This document shows positions 1 to 8,678 of a DNA stretch of 64,000 nucleotides, one piece after another; position 1 is the first letter of the stretch; each line of letters starts with the position of its first letter. The DNA is from S5-A14a sp050908895 (GTDB lineage: Bacteria > Bacillota > Clostridia > Peptostreptococcales > Anaerovoracaceae), in NCBI GenBank assembly GCA_050908895.1, contig CP171222.1, positions 248,001-312,000 on the forward strand, given 5' to 3'. The position numbers were made by a program, and so were the translations under genes. Below the pieces are notes generated by a model that worked only from the letters and a program-made list of their open reading frames with translations, searched no databases and was not told the origin of the DNA.

Positions 1-170
1 TTCACCGATGTTTCACATGGAACATCAATAACTTTTCCTCCAAAAGAAAAAATTTCACTTAAAATTTTTAGAGATTTAGAACCTGACATTCTGATAATGC
101 CAATCCCTCCTTCTCCCAAAGGTGTTGAAATTGCAGCAATAGTATCGTCTTCTTTATATTTATAGCTCAT
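1..170 (-). CDS. mnmE: MnmE (TrmE) tRNA modification GTPase, N-terminal part, runs off the window
   Basis: Reading the minus strand from the ATG at 170 gives MSYKYKEDDTIAAISTPLGE followed by GGIGIIRMSG. This is the formyl-THF-binding N-terminal domain opening of MnmE, which with MnmG makes the cmnm5U34 modification in tRNA wobble positions. Only 56 codons lie in the window, so the G domain and the C-terminal CIGK-type motif cannot be checked. AGAGGGAATAT lies just upstream of the ATG as ribosome site. Its place after jag is the usual Firmicutes order, but the jag terminator at 276-303 suggests mnmE has its own promoter. Confidence is high because both the opening motif and the neighbourhood agree. 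Confidence 0.9.
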   Translation of the reverse strand, partial: MSYKYKEDDTIAAISTPLGEGGIGIIRMSGSKSLKILSEIFSFGGKVIDVPCETSV

Positions 171-275
171 ATTCCCTCTTGTTTTATATAAATATAGTAT
201 TCGGTTAGATTATACTATAAATCCTATTTATATAACTTAATTAAGCCATATAAAGCTAAATCCTAGTACATATTT

Positions 276-303
276 ATAAAAAAACCCGCAAAAAATGCGG
301 GTT
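276..303 (-). terminator. Rho-independent terminator after jag
   Basis: On the minus strand the sequence reads AACCCGCA, a short T-rich loop, TGCGGGTT and then a run of T. The 8-bp stem occupies 283-290 and 296-303. It lies a few bases past the jag stop codon and should end the rpmH-rnpA-yidD-yidC-jag transcript. Confidence 0.85.
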
Positions 304-308
304 AATTG

Positions 309-1196
309 TTATTTACTTTCTACTATAACCCTTCTATATGGGTCCTTACCCTCACTGCGTGTTTTAACACGAGGATTATTTTGAAGAGCAGTATGAATAA
401 CCTTTCTTTCATAAGGATTCATAGGCTCAAGTTTTTGACTGCGTTTAGTCTTTAGAACTTTTTTAGCTAATCTTTGAGCTAGCTGCTCAAGAGTCTTTTC
501 TCTCTTAGATCTATAATTTTCAGCATCTAATATAACTCTTTGGTATTCTCCATCCTGTTTATTAATAACAAGATTTGTTAAATATTGAATTGAATCTAGA
601 GTCTGACCCCTCTTACCTATTATAGTTCCCGTATCTTTTCCGGAAATGTCAATAAAGATATATCCATTAGCTTTATATGGAGTAAACTCAAGAGTTATTC
701 CCATTTTTTCTGTTACATCCTTAAGGAAAGGTACCGCAACGTTTTCCTCAGGATATGGAACTTTACCTTCAACAATTACAGCTATTGAAGAGGTTGCTTT
801 TTTTTCAAAATCAGCATCTTTATTACATTCATTCTTTGATTCTTCTAATTCAAAATCCTTTATTTTATTAATAGTCTTATCTACTTTTTTATTCTTGTTT
901 TCTTGATTACTTGTGATGTCCTTTTTAGCATCCTTAACAGATTCTTTCTTATAAGTTTCTTTATTTTCAGAAGATTTTACTTTATTTTTATTTACTGAAT
1001 TAGAAATTTTTTCAGGCTTACCTTCTTTCTTTAATGAAACTCTTACAAATGCTAATTTAGAGCCTATACCAAAGAAACCTCTGGATGGTTCTTCTAACAC
1101 AGTTACCTCAACTTCATCACGAGTAACATTTAGCTCATCAAGGGCCAAATCAACTGCTGTATCAACATCAGTGCCCCATTTTTCAACAAATTCCAT
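309..1196 (-). CDS. jag: Jag/KhpB RNA-binding protein (Jag-N, KH and R3H domains)
   Basis: This 295-residue protein begins with a Jag-N domain (MEFVEKWGTDVDTAVDLALD, then an RGFFGIGSKLAFV segment). A long Lys/Glu/Asn-rich linker of about 80 residues follows, then a KH domain with GTIIGKRGQTLDSIQYL and a C-terminal R3H domain (ERKVIHTALQ, RVKTRSEG). Jag/KhpB partners KhpA in binding RNA and affects cell-envelope and division genes in other Firmicutes. It follows yidC closely, as usual. The charged linker is low-complexity. A terminator follows the gene. Confidence 0.93.
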   Translation of the reverse strand: MEFVEKWGTDVDTAVDLALDELNVTRDEVEVTVLEEPSRGFFGIGSKLAFVRVSLKKEGKPEKISNSVNKNKVKSSENKETYKKESVKDAKKDITSNQENKNKKVDKTINKIKDFELEESKNECNKDADFEKKATSSIAVIVEGKVPYPEENVAVPFLKDVTEKMGITLEFTPYKANGYIFIDISGKDTGTIIGKRGQTLDSIQYLTNLVINKQDGEYQRVILDAENYRSKREKTLEQLAQRLAKKVLKTKRSQKLEPMNPYERKVIHTALQNNPRVKTRSEGKDPYRRVIVESK

Positions 1197-1224
1197 TTCT
1201 ATTCCTATCTTTTCCTATTTAGAA

Positions 1225-1932
1225 TTATTTCCTGCGTTTTTTATTTTTCTTCTTATTTTTAAGTTCTTTTTTTAACTTAGCAAATCTAATATTGTAGAAA
1301 ATCTGAATAAATTGGCTCATAAACCAATAAATTGCAAGACCTGCCGGATATGATCTAGCTAGCCAAACAATCATTAATGGGAATACAAACATCATAATCT
1401 TTTGCATTCCACCACCTGCCATTTGAGTACCCGGTGTACCTATCTTATTCTGAATGTAAAAAGCAAAGAATGTTGCCACACCTGCCATTATAGGTAGTAT
1501 CCATAAATCTGGCTGGCTTAAATCCTTAATCCATAAAAAACTTTCATGAATAGCAAATATAATCTTGTCAGATTTTACAAACAGAAGAGGATTTCTCAAA
1601 AGACCAAATAGCCCCATGATTACTATAGACTGAATTGCCATTGGAAGACATCCACCCATAGGGTTTACACCATGCTCCTGGTATAACTCAGCTGTTTTTT
1701 CTCTCATCAAAACAGGGTCATTAGCATATTTATTCTGAATATCTTTCATAAGAGGCTGAAGATCTCCCATGCTTGCCATAGAAAGAATCTGCTTCTTGTA
1801 TAAGGGATATAACAGAATTTTAATTACAGTAGTCATTACAATAAGAGTGATACCATAATTACCTATGATATTGTATAACTGGTTTATAACAAGTCCGAGG
1901 GGACCTGACATAATCCAAAAAATCTTAGTCAT
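1225..1932 (-). CDS. yidC: YidC/Oxa1 membrane protein insertase
   Basis: The 235-residue protein carries the 60KD_IMP/Oxa1 core: an amphipathic start, TM1 with GITLIVMTTVIKILLYPLYKK, a coiled hairpin (LQPLMKDIQNKYANDP), GVNPMGGCLPMAIQ before TM2, and a very basic tail ending KNKKKNKKRRK. It inserts membrane proteins with or without SecYEG. The Arg in the hydrophilic groove (YPLYKKQ and WLARSYPAGLAIYW regions) is typical. There is no obvious lipobox, unlike SpoIIIJ of Bacillus. The start at 1932 is supported by AGAGAGG upstream. It sits between yidD and jag in the rpmH operon. Confidence 0.95.
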   Translation of the reverse strand: MTKIFWIMSGPLGLVINQLYNIIGNYGITLIVMTTVIKILLYPLYKKQILSMASMGDLQPLMKDIQNKYANDPVLMREKTAELYQEHGVNPMGGCLPMAIQSIVIMGLFGLLRNPLLFVKSDKIIFAIHESFLWIKDLSQPDLWILPIMAGVATFFAFYIQNKIGTPGTQMAGGGMQKIMMFVFPLMIVWLARSYPAGLAIYWFMSQFIQIFYNIRFAKLKKELKNKKKNKKRRK

Positions 1933-1949
1933 TTAATAAATTTCCTCTC

Positions 1950-2180
1950 TTATTTTAAGGGATCATATCCACCCGGATTCCACGGATGACACCTTAAAAT
2001 TCGTCTAATACCTAAATAAGTTCCTTTAATTGGACCATATTTTTCTAAAGCCTGAATAAAATAAGTTGAGCATGTAGGATAAAACCTGCAAGTCGCAGGT
2101 GTTAAAGGCGAAATAAAAATTTGATAAAACCTAATTAAAATTATTAAAGGAAAACTAACTATCTTTTTTAAATTAATCAT
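1950..2180 (-). CDS. yidD: YidD membrane protein insertion efficiency factor
   Basis: This 76-residue protein has the YidD hallmark: a hydrophobic amphipathic start (LIRFYQIFISPLTPATCRFYPTCS), then YFIQALEKYGPIKGTYLGIRRILRCHPW and a GGYDP end. It is thought to assist YidC. It overlaps the end of rnpA by 8 bases, indicating translational coupling, and lies just before yidC. Confidence 0.95.
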   Translation of the reverse strand: MINLKKIVSFPLIILIRFYQIFISPLTPATCRFYPTCSTYFIQALEKYGPIKGTYLGIRRILRCHPWNPGGYDPLK

Positions 2181-2514
2181 TATTCAAAACCCCACTTCTT
2201 TTTATAGCAGATCTGACAGATCTGCTAACATCATTGTAAGATTTATCATTTATCGTATTTCTTGCTATAAAGATAAAATCATAACCTTGAGGTATCTCAA
2301 AATCAAGAAGCCTCACGCTTTCTTTCATCAATCTTCTAGCTCTATTTCTTTTAACACTATTACCTACTTTTTTACTTGCTAAAAAAGCCTTGCGAGAATA
2401 TGGTAAATGATTTTTCTTATAAAATAAGACAATATACCTGTCACCGATAGATTTACCTTTACTATAAATCTTAAAAAAATTTTTCTTATTTCGCAAAACA
2501 GTTTTCTTCAACAT
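2173..2514 (-). CDS. rnpA: Ribonuclease P protein component
   Basis: At 113 residues this is the normal size for RnpA. The RNR signature is present as KVGNSVKRNRARRLMKESVR at about residues 49-68, with the basic FFKIYSKGKSIGD start and a DFIFIARN strand. The protein binds the RNase P RNA and helps process tRNA 5' ends. It begins 4 bases after the rpmH stop and overlaps yidD. Confidence 0.95.
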   Translation of the reverse strand: MLKKTVLRNKKNFFKIYSKGKSIGDRYIVLFYKKNHLPYSRKAFLASKKVGNSVKRNRARRLMKESVRLLDFEIPQGYDFIFIARNTINDKSYNDVSRSVRSAIKRSGVLNND

Positions 2515-2518
2515 TATA

Positions 2519-2653
2519 TTATGCAGTTAATTTCTTTCTTCCTCTGCTTCTTCTTCTTTTAAGAACGTTTCTACCATTCTTAGTCTTCATTCTTTTTCTA
2601 AAACCATGTTCCTTAAGTCTCTGCCTTTTCTTAGGCTGATAAGTTCTCTTCAT
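2519..2653 (-). CDS. rpmH: 50S ribosomal protein L34
   Basis: A 44-codon gene: the minus strand from 2653 reads MKRTYQPKKRQRLKEHGFRK and ends GRKKLTA before TAA at 2519. This is the complete, highly basic L34. GGAGGTAAAAA precedes the ATG. It is the first gene of the rpmH-rnpA-yidD-yidC-jag operon, diverging from dnaA as in most bacteria. Confidence 0.96.
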   Translation of the reverse strand: MKRTYQPKKRQRLKEHGFRKRMKTKNGRNVLKRRRSRGRKKLTA

Positions 2654-2720
2654 TTTTTACCTCCATTTTTTTAACAAATAGTAAATTGTACACAATCTAA
2701 ATTACAATATGTGCCTTAAT

Positions 2721-2749
2721 ATTATACTCGTATAGAGAACACAAGTCAA
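2721..2749 (-). promoter_or_regulatory. Sigma-A promoter of the rpmH operon
   Basis: The minus strand has TTGACT at 2749-2744, a 17-base spacer and TATAAT at 2726-2721, about 70 bases ahead of the rpmH start. This is close to consensus and points away from dnaA. Confidence 0.8.
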
Positions 2750-2790
2750 ACAAAATAATTTGCTTTGTTGTCATATAGTAAAAATTTAAG

Positions 2791-2975
2791 TTATCAACAT
2801 TTTCATTTTTTTCGCAAAATACTTATCCATATAGTGTTAATAAATTAATGTGGATAATATGGATAACTTTAAAAATTACTGCAATTTAGTTTGTTTTAAG
2901 TTTATAAATATGTGGATAAGTATCCAACATTTAAATAAATTGTGGATAAGCAGGCCATATTGCAATTTATCCATA
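2791..2975. other. oriC, upstream half: cluster of seven DnaA boxes
   Basis: The 370-base gap between rpmH and dnaA is AT-rich and holds seven 9-mers of the TTATCCACA family. Plus-strand copies are at 2791 (TTATCAACA), 2823 (TTATCCATA) and 2967 (TTATCCATA). Minus-strand copies are at 2849, 2911 and 2941 (TTATCCACA) and 2858 (TTATCCATA). The pair at 2849-2866 abuts head to tail. This is the incC-like half of a bipartite origin. The last boxes lie close to the dnaA promoter, so autoregulation is likely. Confidence 0.9.
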
Positions 2976-2997
2976 TTTTTTGTAGAATAGAATTATC

Positions 2998-3003
2998 TAT
3001 AAT
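2998..3003 (+). promoter_or_regulatory. Probable -10 element of dnaA
   Basis: TATAAT at 2998-3003 is 20 bases before the dnaA ATG. No good -35 is seen 17 bases upstream, where a DnaA box (2967-2975) ends. This layout would suit repression by DnaA itself. The assignment is tentative. Confidence 0.45.
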
Positions 3004-3023
3004 CCTGAAAGAGAAATAAAAAT

Positions 3024-4397
3024 ATGATAACTGAACCTAATTCGACATGGATAAGTGTCAAAAATGATATTAAAGACAATATTCCTGCACCAAGCTATGA
3101 AACTTTTATTAAACCGGTTACACTAAATTGTATAGATAATGATATATTTATATTCTATCTTGAAGTTCCTGATAACATTGATCTTGATATTGTTAACCGA
3201 TACAAAATTAGAATAGAAACTACTATCAAATCTCTAACCGGTCAGGCGTATAAAGTAATTACGAAACATAAAAGTGATTATACTGAAAATTCAACAATAA
3301 GCTCTCAGCAATATAAAGCTGGGAATATTTCTGTTGAAAAAAAAATCAATCCAAACTTTGATAACGATTTTGGATATTTCATCCCATCCTATACTTTTGA
3401 TAATTTTGTAGAAGGTTCATGTAATAAATTAGCATCCGCTGCTGCCCATGCTGTAGCGGAAAATCCTTCTGAAGCATATAATCCTTTATATATATATGGT
3501 AAATCCGGTATGGGTAAAACCCATCTCATAAATGCTGTTGGAATATATATAAAAGAAACAAGACCAGAATTAAATGTTATATATGTAACATCTGAAACTT
3601 TTACAAATGAATGTACTCAAGCAATTAAACAGAATAAAATGAATGAATTCAAAAGAAAGTACAGAAAAGCAGATGTATTGATAATAGATGATATACAATT
3701 TTTAGAAAACAAAGACACTACTCAAGAAGAATTTTTCCATACATTTAATGACTTATATAAATATAATAAACAAATTGTTATATCAAGCGATAGGCCTCCG
3801 CAACGTCTAACAAAATTAGATGAGAGGTTGAGATCTAGATTTGCATGGAAAATGATGACAGATATTCAGCCTGCGGATTATGAAACAAGAACAGCTATTT
3901 TAATGAAAAAAGCTGAAAGCAAAGGCATAGATTTAACTGATGATGTTTATGAAGTTATCAAGCTTATTGCTCAAAGTATAAAAGATAATATAAGAAATCT
4001 CGAAGGAGCTTTTAATAGAATTGTAAGTTTTTCTAATTTACTGAATAAAAAGATAAATGTTGAATTTGCCAAAGATATAATAAAAGATATAGCGATATCT
4101 AAAGTTGATACTCCAACCCCTGATAAAATTAAGCAAATTGTTTGTAATAACTTTGATATAAGTTTGAATGAAATGGACAGTACAAAACGAACAAATAAAA
4201 TAGCTCATCCAAGACAAATAGCAATGTATATTTCAAGAGAAATAACTGATTATTCACTACCTAAAATAGGTCAAATATTTGGTGGAAGACATTATTCAAC
4301 CGTTATACATGCTCATGAAAAAATATCTAAAGCTATAAAAACAGATGAATCATTAAAAGCATCTATTGATATTTTAATAGAAAAAATAAAAGAATAA
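3024..4397 (+). CDS. dnaA: Chromosomal replication initiator DnaA
   Basis: The 457-residue protein has domain I (about 1-80), a polar linker (about 80-115), an AAA+ domain with Walker A GKSGMGKT (159-166) and Walker B VLIIDDIQF, an arginine-finger region (RLRSRFAWKM), and domain IV with the DnaA signature (RRTNKIAHPRQIAMYIS-like, then LPKIGQIFGGRHYSTVIHA). It unwinds oriC and loads the helicase. The motif normally written GGRDHTTV is GGRHYSTV here, so residues that contact box bases in E. coli DnaA differ. The gene is flanked by boxes on both sides. Confidence 0.97.
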   Translation: MITEPNSTWISVKNDIKDNIPAPSYETFIKPVTLNCIDNDIFIFYLEVPDNIDLDIVNRYKIRIETTIKSLTGQAYKVITKHKSDYTENSTISSQQYKAGNISVEKKINPNFDNDFGYFIPSYTFDNFVEGSCNKLASAAAHAVAENPSEAYNPLYIYGKSGMGKTHLINAVGIYIKETRPELNVIYVTSETFTNECTQAIKQNKMNEFKRKYRKADVLIIDDIQFLENKDTTQEEFFHTFNDLYKYNKQIVISSDRPPQRLTKLDERLRSRFAWKMMTDIQPADYETRTAILMKKAESKGIDLTDDVYEVIKLIAQSIKDNIRNLEGAFNRIVSFSNLLNKKINVEFAKDIIKDIAISKVDTPTPDKIKQIVCNNFDISLNEMDSTKRTNKIAHPRQIAMYISREITDYSLPKIGQIFGGRHYSTVIHAHEKISKAIKTDESLKASIDILIEKIKE

Positions 4398-4478
4398 CCT
4401 AGTTATTAATATTAAATGTTAATAGTTATCATTCTATTTTGTTAATAAATTTTGGCTTAATTTCAATGATAATATGAG

Positions 4479-4523
4479 TTATCCATATTATCCACATTCC
4501 CTACTACTACAACTAATAAATAA
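4479..4523 (+). other. oriC, downstream half: paired DnaA boxes plus DnaA-trio/unwinding element
   Basis: Two boxes abut at 4479-4496 (TTATCCATATTATCCACA). They are followed by a short C-rich step and then TACTACTACAACTAATAA from 4502, running into an A-rich tract before dnaN. Box, GC step, TAC/AAC triplets and AT-rich stretch in this order match the basal unwinding system described for Bacillus oriC. I infer that strand opening occurs here, between dnaA and dnaN. Confidence 0.75.
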
Positions 4524-4550
4524 AGAGAAAAAAAATAAAAGGAGCAACCT

Positions 4551-5657
4551 ATGAAATTTTCCTGTAGTCAAACTAAATTATCTAAATCTTTAAACATAGT
4601 TTCAAGAGCAATATCAGTTAGAACAACTTTACCTATATTAAAGGGAATATTAATTGAAGTTGAAGATGGAATCCTTACATTATCAACATCTGATTTAGAT
4701 ATATCAATTAAAAGAAAAATAAAAGTAAATTCTGTAAAAAATGGTAAAACAGTTGTAAATGCTAAAATTTTTACTGATATAATAAAAAAATTACCTTCAT
4801 CAGATATTGAATTTACTGTTGATGAAGATAACAAAATGGAAATTAGATGTTTAAATTCAGATTTTGAAATAATATGTATTTCTCCGGAAGAATTTCCTAA
4901 GATAAATAAATCAAATTTTGATAATGGTGTTAGCTTTCATAAAGAAACATTTAAGGATCTCATAAAAAGAACTCAATTTGCAGCTCATCCTGATGAATCC
5001 AGAGGGGTTATAAGTGGGATTTTAATTGAGATGACCAAAGAATACTTAAAGATGGTTTCAATCGATGGGTACAGAATGGCTATTAATAAAGAATTAACTC
5101 ATATTGATACAGAGAAAAGTATTGTAATATCAGCTAGAATAATGGGAGAATTGTCAAGAATAATATCAGATTCTCAAGATGAAACAGATATTATCAAGTT
5201 GAATATAGGAGCTAATAACTTATCAGCATTAATTGGAAATAATGAAGTTAATCTTAGAATTATGGATGGAAATTTCCTTCAATACAATGAAATGGTTCCT
5301 TCTGACAGTAATATTCATGTAAAAATAAATAAATCTAGTTTAAGTGAAGCAATAGATAGAGCATCTATTTTTTCAAGTGAAGGTCAGAATAACTTAATAA
5401 AATTAAATTGTAGTGGAGATTTGATGACAATTTCTTCAAGATCACAAGAAGGTAGTGTTTTAGAAGAAGTTATGATTGAAAAAACAGGAAATGATATAGA
5501 AATTGGATTCAATTCTAAATATTTGATAGATATACTCAGAGTAATAAATGATGATGAAATTATGATGTATTTTAATTCTCCAGTTACACCTTGCGTTATA
5601 ACTCCTGTAGAAAATGACAATTATTTATTCCTTGTCCTTCCTGTTAGAGTGAAATAA
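4551..5657 (+). CDS. dnaN: DNA polymerase III sliding clamp (beta subunit)
   Basis: The 368-residue protein has the three-fold clamp architecture. Domain 1 opens MKFSCSQTKLSKSLNIVSRA with the TLPILKGILIE motif. Domain 2 contains the FAAHPDESRGVISGILIEM region, and the protein ends in the classical LPVRVK. It tethers polymerases to DNA and binds many clamp-binding peptides. AAAAGGAGCAACCT provides the ribosome site. The recF ATG begins directly after its stop codon, without the small S4-domain gene (yaaA) that separates dnaN and recF in Bacillus. Confidence 0.97.
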   Translation: MKFSCSQTKLSKSLNIVSRAISVRTTLPILKGILIEVEDGILTLSTSDLDISIKRKIKVNSVKNGKTVVNAKIFTDIIKKLPSSDIEFTVDEDNKMEIRCLNSDFEIICISPEEFPKINKSNFDNGVSFHKETFKDLIKRTQFAAHPDESRGVISGILIEMTKEYLKMVSIDGYRMAINKELTHIDTEKSIVISARIMGELSRIISDSQDETDIIKLNIGANNLSALIGNNEVNLRIMDGNFLQYNEMVPSDSNIHVKINKSSLSEAIDRASIFSSEGQNNLIKLNCSGDLMTISSRSQEGSVLEEVMIEKTGNDIEIGFNSKYLIDILRVINDDEIMMYFNSPVTPCVITPVENDNYLFLVLPVRVK

Positions 5658-6749
5658 ATGCATTTAAAATCTATAAAATTAAAAGATTTTAGAAATTACA
5701 ATGAATTAGATATAAATTTTGATAAGAAAATAAATCTAATTCTAGGTCAAAATGCGCAGGGTAAGACAAATCTTATAGAGTCTATATATTTTACATCTAT
5801 GGGAAAATCGTTTAAGAGTGTTAAAGATAGAGATGTAATTAAATTTGATAAAGAATTTGCAAAAATAGATGTAAATGCATTTAAATATGATGATGTATTA
5901 AATATCTCTATGGTCATTCAAAAAAATGGAATAAAAGAGATTAAGAGAGATGGTGTATTTCTTAAAAAAATTTCTCAATTATCTGATACAATGCTTGTCG
6001 TATTATTTTCACCGGAAGATCTTAAAATAGTTAAAGAAGAACCGGAAAAGAGAAGAAAATTCATAGATAGGGAAATTTCTCTTATATCGCCAATATACTT
6101 GGATAATTTAAATAGCTATAAGAAAAGTCTATTTCAGCGTAATAATTATTTAAGAGAAGAAAATATTGATAATATTCTTTTAGACGTACTTGATAAACAG
6201 ATAGCATATTATGGAATAAAAATAATAGAATATAGATCAAAATTTATAAAAAAAATGCAGTTTCACGTTGAAAAAATTCATGATGGAATAACTCAAGGAA
6301 AAGAAAAAATAAAACTAGTATATAAACCGGATATTAATCTAAAAAATGAGGAAGAATTTATAGGAATTCTATTTAAAAATAGAGAAAGAGATATACGTGT
6401 TGGAACTACGGGAAATGGACCACATAAAGACGACATTGATTTTTTAATAAATGATATAAATGCAAGAAAATTCGGGTCTCAAGGGCAGCAGCGAACCTGT
6501 GCTCTTTCAGTGCGCCTTGCAGAACTTTCACTCATTAAAGAAGAAACTGGCGAAGAGGCTATTTTGCTCCTTGATGATGTTATGAGTGAGCTTGATTTAA
6601 GTAGACAAGAGTATCTTATTAAAACTCTTGAAAATAATCAGATATTTATAACTGCTACAGAATTACCTGAACACATTACAAAAAGGTTTTCTCATGGCAA
6701 GAAAATATACGTAGAAAATGGAAAAATTAAAGAAGAAGGGAATAAATAA
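5658..6749 (+). CDS. recF: DNA replication and repair ATPase RecF
   Basis: The 363-residue SMC-like ATPase begins MHLKSIKLKDFRNYNELDIN and has Walker A GQNAQGKTN, the RRKFIDREIS motif, the signature SQGQQRTCALSVRLAE and Walker B LLLDDVMSELD. It helps load RecA at gaps with RecO and RecR. Its ATG immediately follows the dnaN stop, and its TAA overlaps the gyrB ATG by one base (TAATG), so translation is coupled. Confidence 0.96.
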   Translation: MHLKSIKLKDFRNYNELDINFDKKINLILGQNAQGKTNLIESIYFTSMGKSFKSVKDRDVIKFDKEFAKIDVNAFKYDDVLNISMVIQKNGIKEIKRDGVFLKKISQLSDTMLVVLFSPEDLKIVKEEPEKRRKFIDREISLISPIYLDNLNSYKKSLFQRNNYLREENIDNILLDVLDKQIAYYGIKIIEYRSKFIKKMQFHVEKIHDGITQGKEKIKLVYKPDINLKNEEEFIGILFKNRERDIRVGTTGNGPHKDDIDFLINDINARKFGSQGQQRTCALSVRLAELSLIKEETGEEAILLLDDVMSELDLSRQEYLIKTLENNQIFITATELPEHITKRFSHGKKIYVENGKIKEEGNK

Positions 6750-8665
6750 TGGCAGAAAAGAAAGTTACAAAAGAATATGATGCCTCGCAAATACAGGTGC
6801 TGGAAGGGCTTGAAGCCGTAAGAAAAAGGCCGGGAATGTACATTGGAAGTACTGGAACCAAGGGTCTTCACCATCTAGTTTACGAAATTGTAGATAACAG
6901 TATTGACGAAGCATTAGCAGGATATTGTAAAAATATTAAAATAACAATTCAAAAAGATAATTCTATTAAAGTTGAAGACGATGGTAGAGGTATGCCTGTC
7001 GATCAGCATCCAAAAATGAAAATTCCCGCAGTAGAAGTAATTCATACTGTACTTCATGCTGGAGGAAAATTTGGAGGAGGGGGATATAAAGTATCAGGAG
7101 GACTTCATGGTGTAGGTGCATCTGTTGTTAATGCTCTTTCAACAAGGATGGAAGTAGAGATTAAAAGAAATGGTAAGATATACATGCTTGCTTTTGAAAG
7201 AGGAAAAACTGTAGAAAAACTTCATGAAATTGGTGAATCAAAGAAAACAGGTTCTACTACTGTTTTTTATCCTGATCCTGAAATTTTTGATGAAACTGTA
7301 TATGATTACAGCGTTTTGCAACATAGATTCAGAGAAATGGCATTCCTAAATAAAGGAATAAACATAACTCTTAAAGATGAAAGAGAAAAAGGTAAAAAAG
7401 ATGTATTCCATTATGAAGGTGGAATCAAAGAATTTGTTAAACATATAAATATAAACAAAGAACCTATCCATCCGGATATTGTATACTTTGAAGTTTCTGA
7501 AGCAGAAAGAGAAGTTGAAATAGCAATGCAATATACTGATAAATATAGCGAAATGATTCAGGCATATGCAAATAATATTTCAACCCCTGAGGGTGGTTAT
7601 CATATTGCAGGATTTAAATCGGCTCTTACAAGAGTATTTAATGATTATGCAAGAAAAAATAAAATTTTAAAAGATGCAGATGATAATTTATCAGGAGAAG
7701 ATATTCGTGAAGGATTAACAGCAATTGTTTCAGTTAAACTAACGAAGCCACAGTTTGAAGGTCAGACAAAGACTAAACTTGGAAATAGTGAAATGAGAGG
7801 ATTTGTTGAAAATGCTACATCACAAAATTTAACAGCATTTCTGGAAGAAAATCCTACTCAAGCGAAAATAATTCTTGAAAAATGCATGAGAGCTGCAAGA
7901 GCAAGGGAAGCTGCAAGAAAAGCAAGAGACCTTACAAGAAGAAAAAGTGCCCTTGATAGTATGTCACTTCCAGGAAAGCTTGCAGATTGCTCAGAAAAAG
8001 ACCCTAAACTTTCAGAAATTTTCCTAGTCGAGGGAGATTCAGCAGGTGGATCGGCAAAACAGGGAAGGGATCGTATGAGGCAAGCTATTTTGCCCCTAAG
8101 AGGTAAGATTTTAAATGTTGAAAAAGCTAGACTTGATAAGATTTTAAATTCCGAAGAAATCAAAAACATGATAACTGCATTTGGATGTGGTATAGGTGCT
8201 GATTTCGATATTGAAAAATTAAGATATCACAAAATAATTATCATGACAGATGCCGACGTAGACGGTGCTCACATAAGAACACTTCTTTTGACATTCTTCT
8301 ATAGGTATATGACTCCACTAATTGAAAATGGATATGTTTATGCAGCCCAGCCACCACTTTTTAAAACAGTTAAACAAAAGAAAGTTTACTACACATATTC
8401 TGAAAGAGAGCAGGAAAGACTTATGGATCAGATAAGTGAAAATCCTGGAAAGGCTGAAATTCAGAGATATAAAGGTCTTGGAGAAATGGATTTCCATCAA
8501 CTTTGGGAAACAACCATGGACTATTCTAAGAGAACTTTAATCCAAATAACTTTGGACGATGCAACAGCTGCAGATGAAATTTTTACAACGCTTATGGGAG
8601 ATAAAGTTCCTCCAAGAAAGAAATTCATCGAAGAAAATGCTAAATACGCTAGTCTAGATATTTAA
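6749..8665 (+). CDS. gyrB: DNA gyrase subunit B
   Basis: The 638-residue subunit has the GHKL ATPase domain (EIVDNSIDEALAG, DDGRGMPVD, GGLHGVGASVVNALS), the transducer, the Toprim domain (EGDSAGGSAKQGRDR, then DADVDGAHIRTLLLTFFYRY) and the C-terminal GyrB domain with QRYKGLGEM. With GyrA it introduces negative supercoils using ATP. It overlaps recF by one base and is followed 13 bases later by gyrA, preceded by TAAGGAGAT. Confidence 0.97.
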   Translation: MAEKKVTKEYDASQIQVLEGLEAVRKRPGMYIGSTGTKGLHHLVYEIVDNSIDEALAGYCKNIKITIQKDNSIKVEDDGRGMPVDQHPKMKIPAVEVIHTVLHAGGKFGGGGYKVSGGLHGVGASVVNALSTRMEVEIKRNGKIYMLAFERGKTVEKLHEIGESKKTGSTTVFYPDPEIFDETVYDYSVLQHRFREMAFLNKGINITLKDEREKGKKDVFHYEGGIKEFVKHININKEPIHPDIVYFEVSEAEREVEIAMQYTDKYSEMIQAYANNISTPEGGYHIAGFKSALTRVFNDYARKNKILKDADDNLSGEDIREGLTAIVSVKLTKPQFEGQTKTKLGNSEMRGFVENATSQNLTAFLEENPTQAKIILEKCMRAARAREAARKARDLTRRKSALDSMSLPGKLADCSEKDPKLSEIFLVEGDSAGGSAKQGRDRMRQAILPLRGKILNVEKARLDKILNSEEIKNMITAFGCGIGADFDIEKLRYHKIIIMTDADVDGAHIRTLLLTFFYRYMTPLIENGYVYAAQPPLFKTVKQKKVYYTYSEREQERLMDQISENPGKAEIQRYKGLGEMDFHQLWETTMDYSKRTLIQITLDDATAADEIFTTLMGDKVPPRKKFIEENAKYASLDI

Positions 8666-8678
8666 GGAGATAATATAA

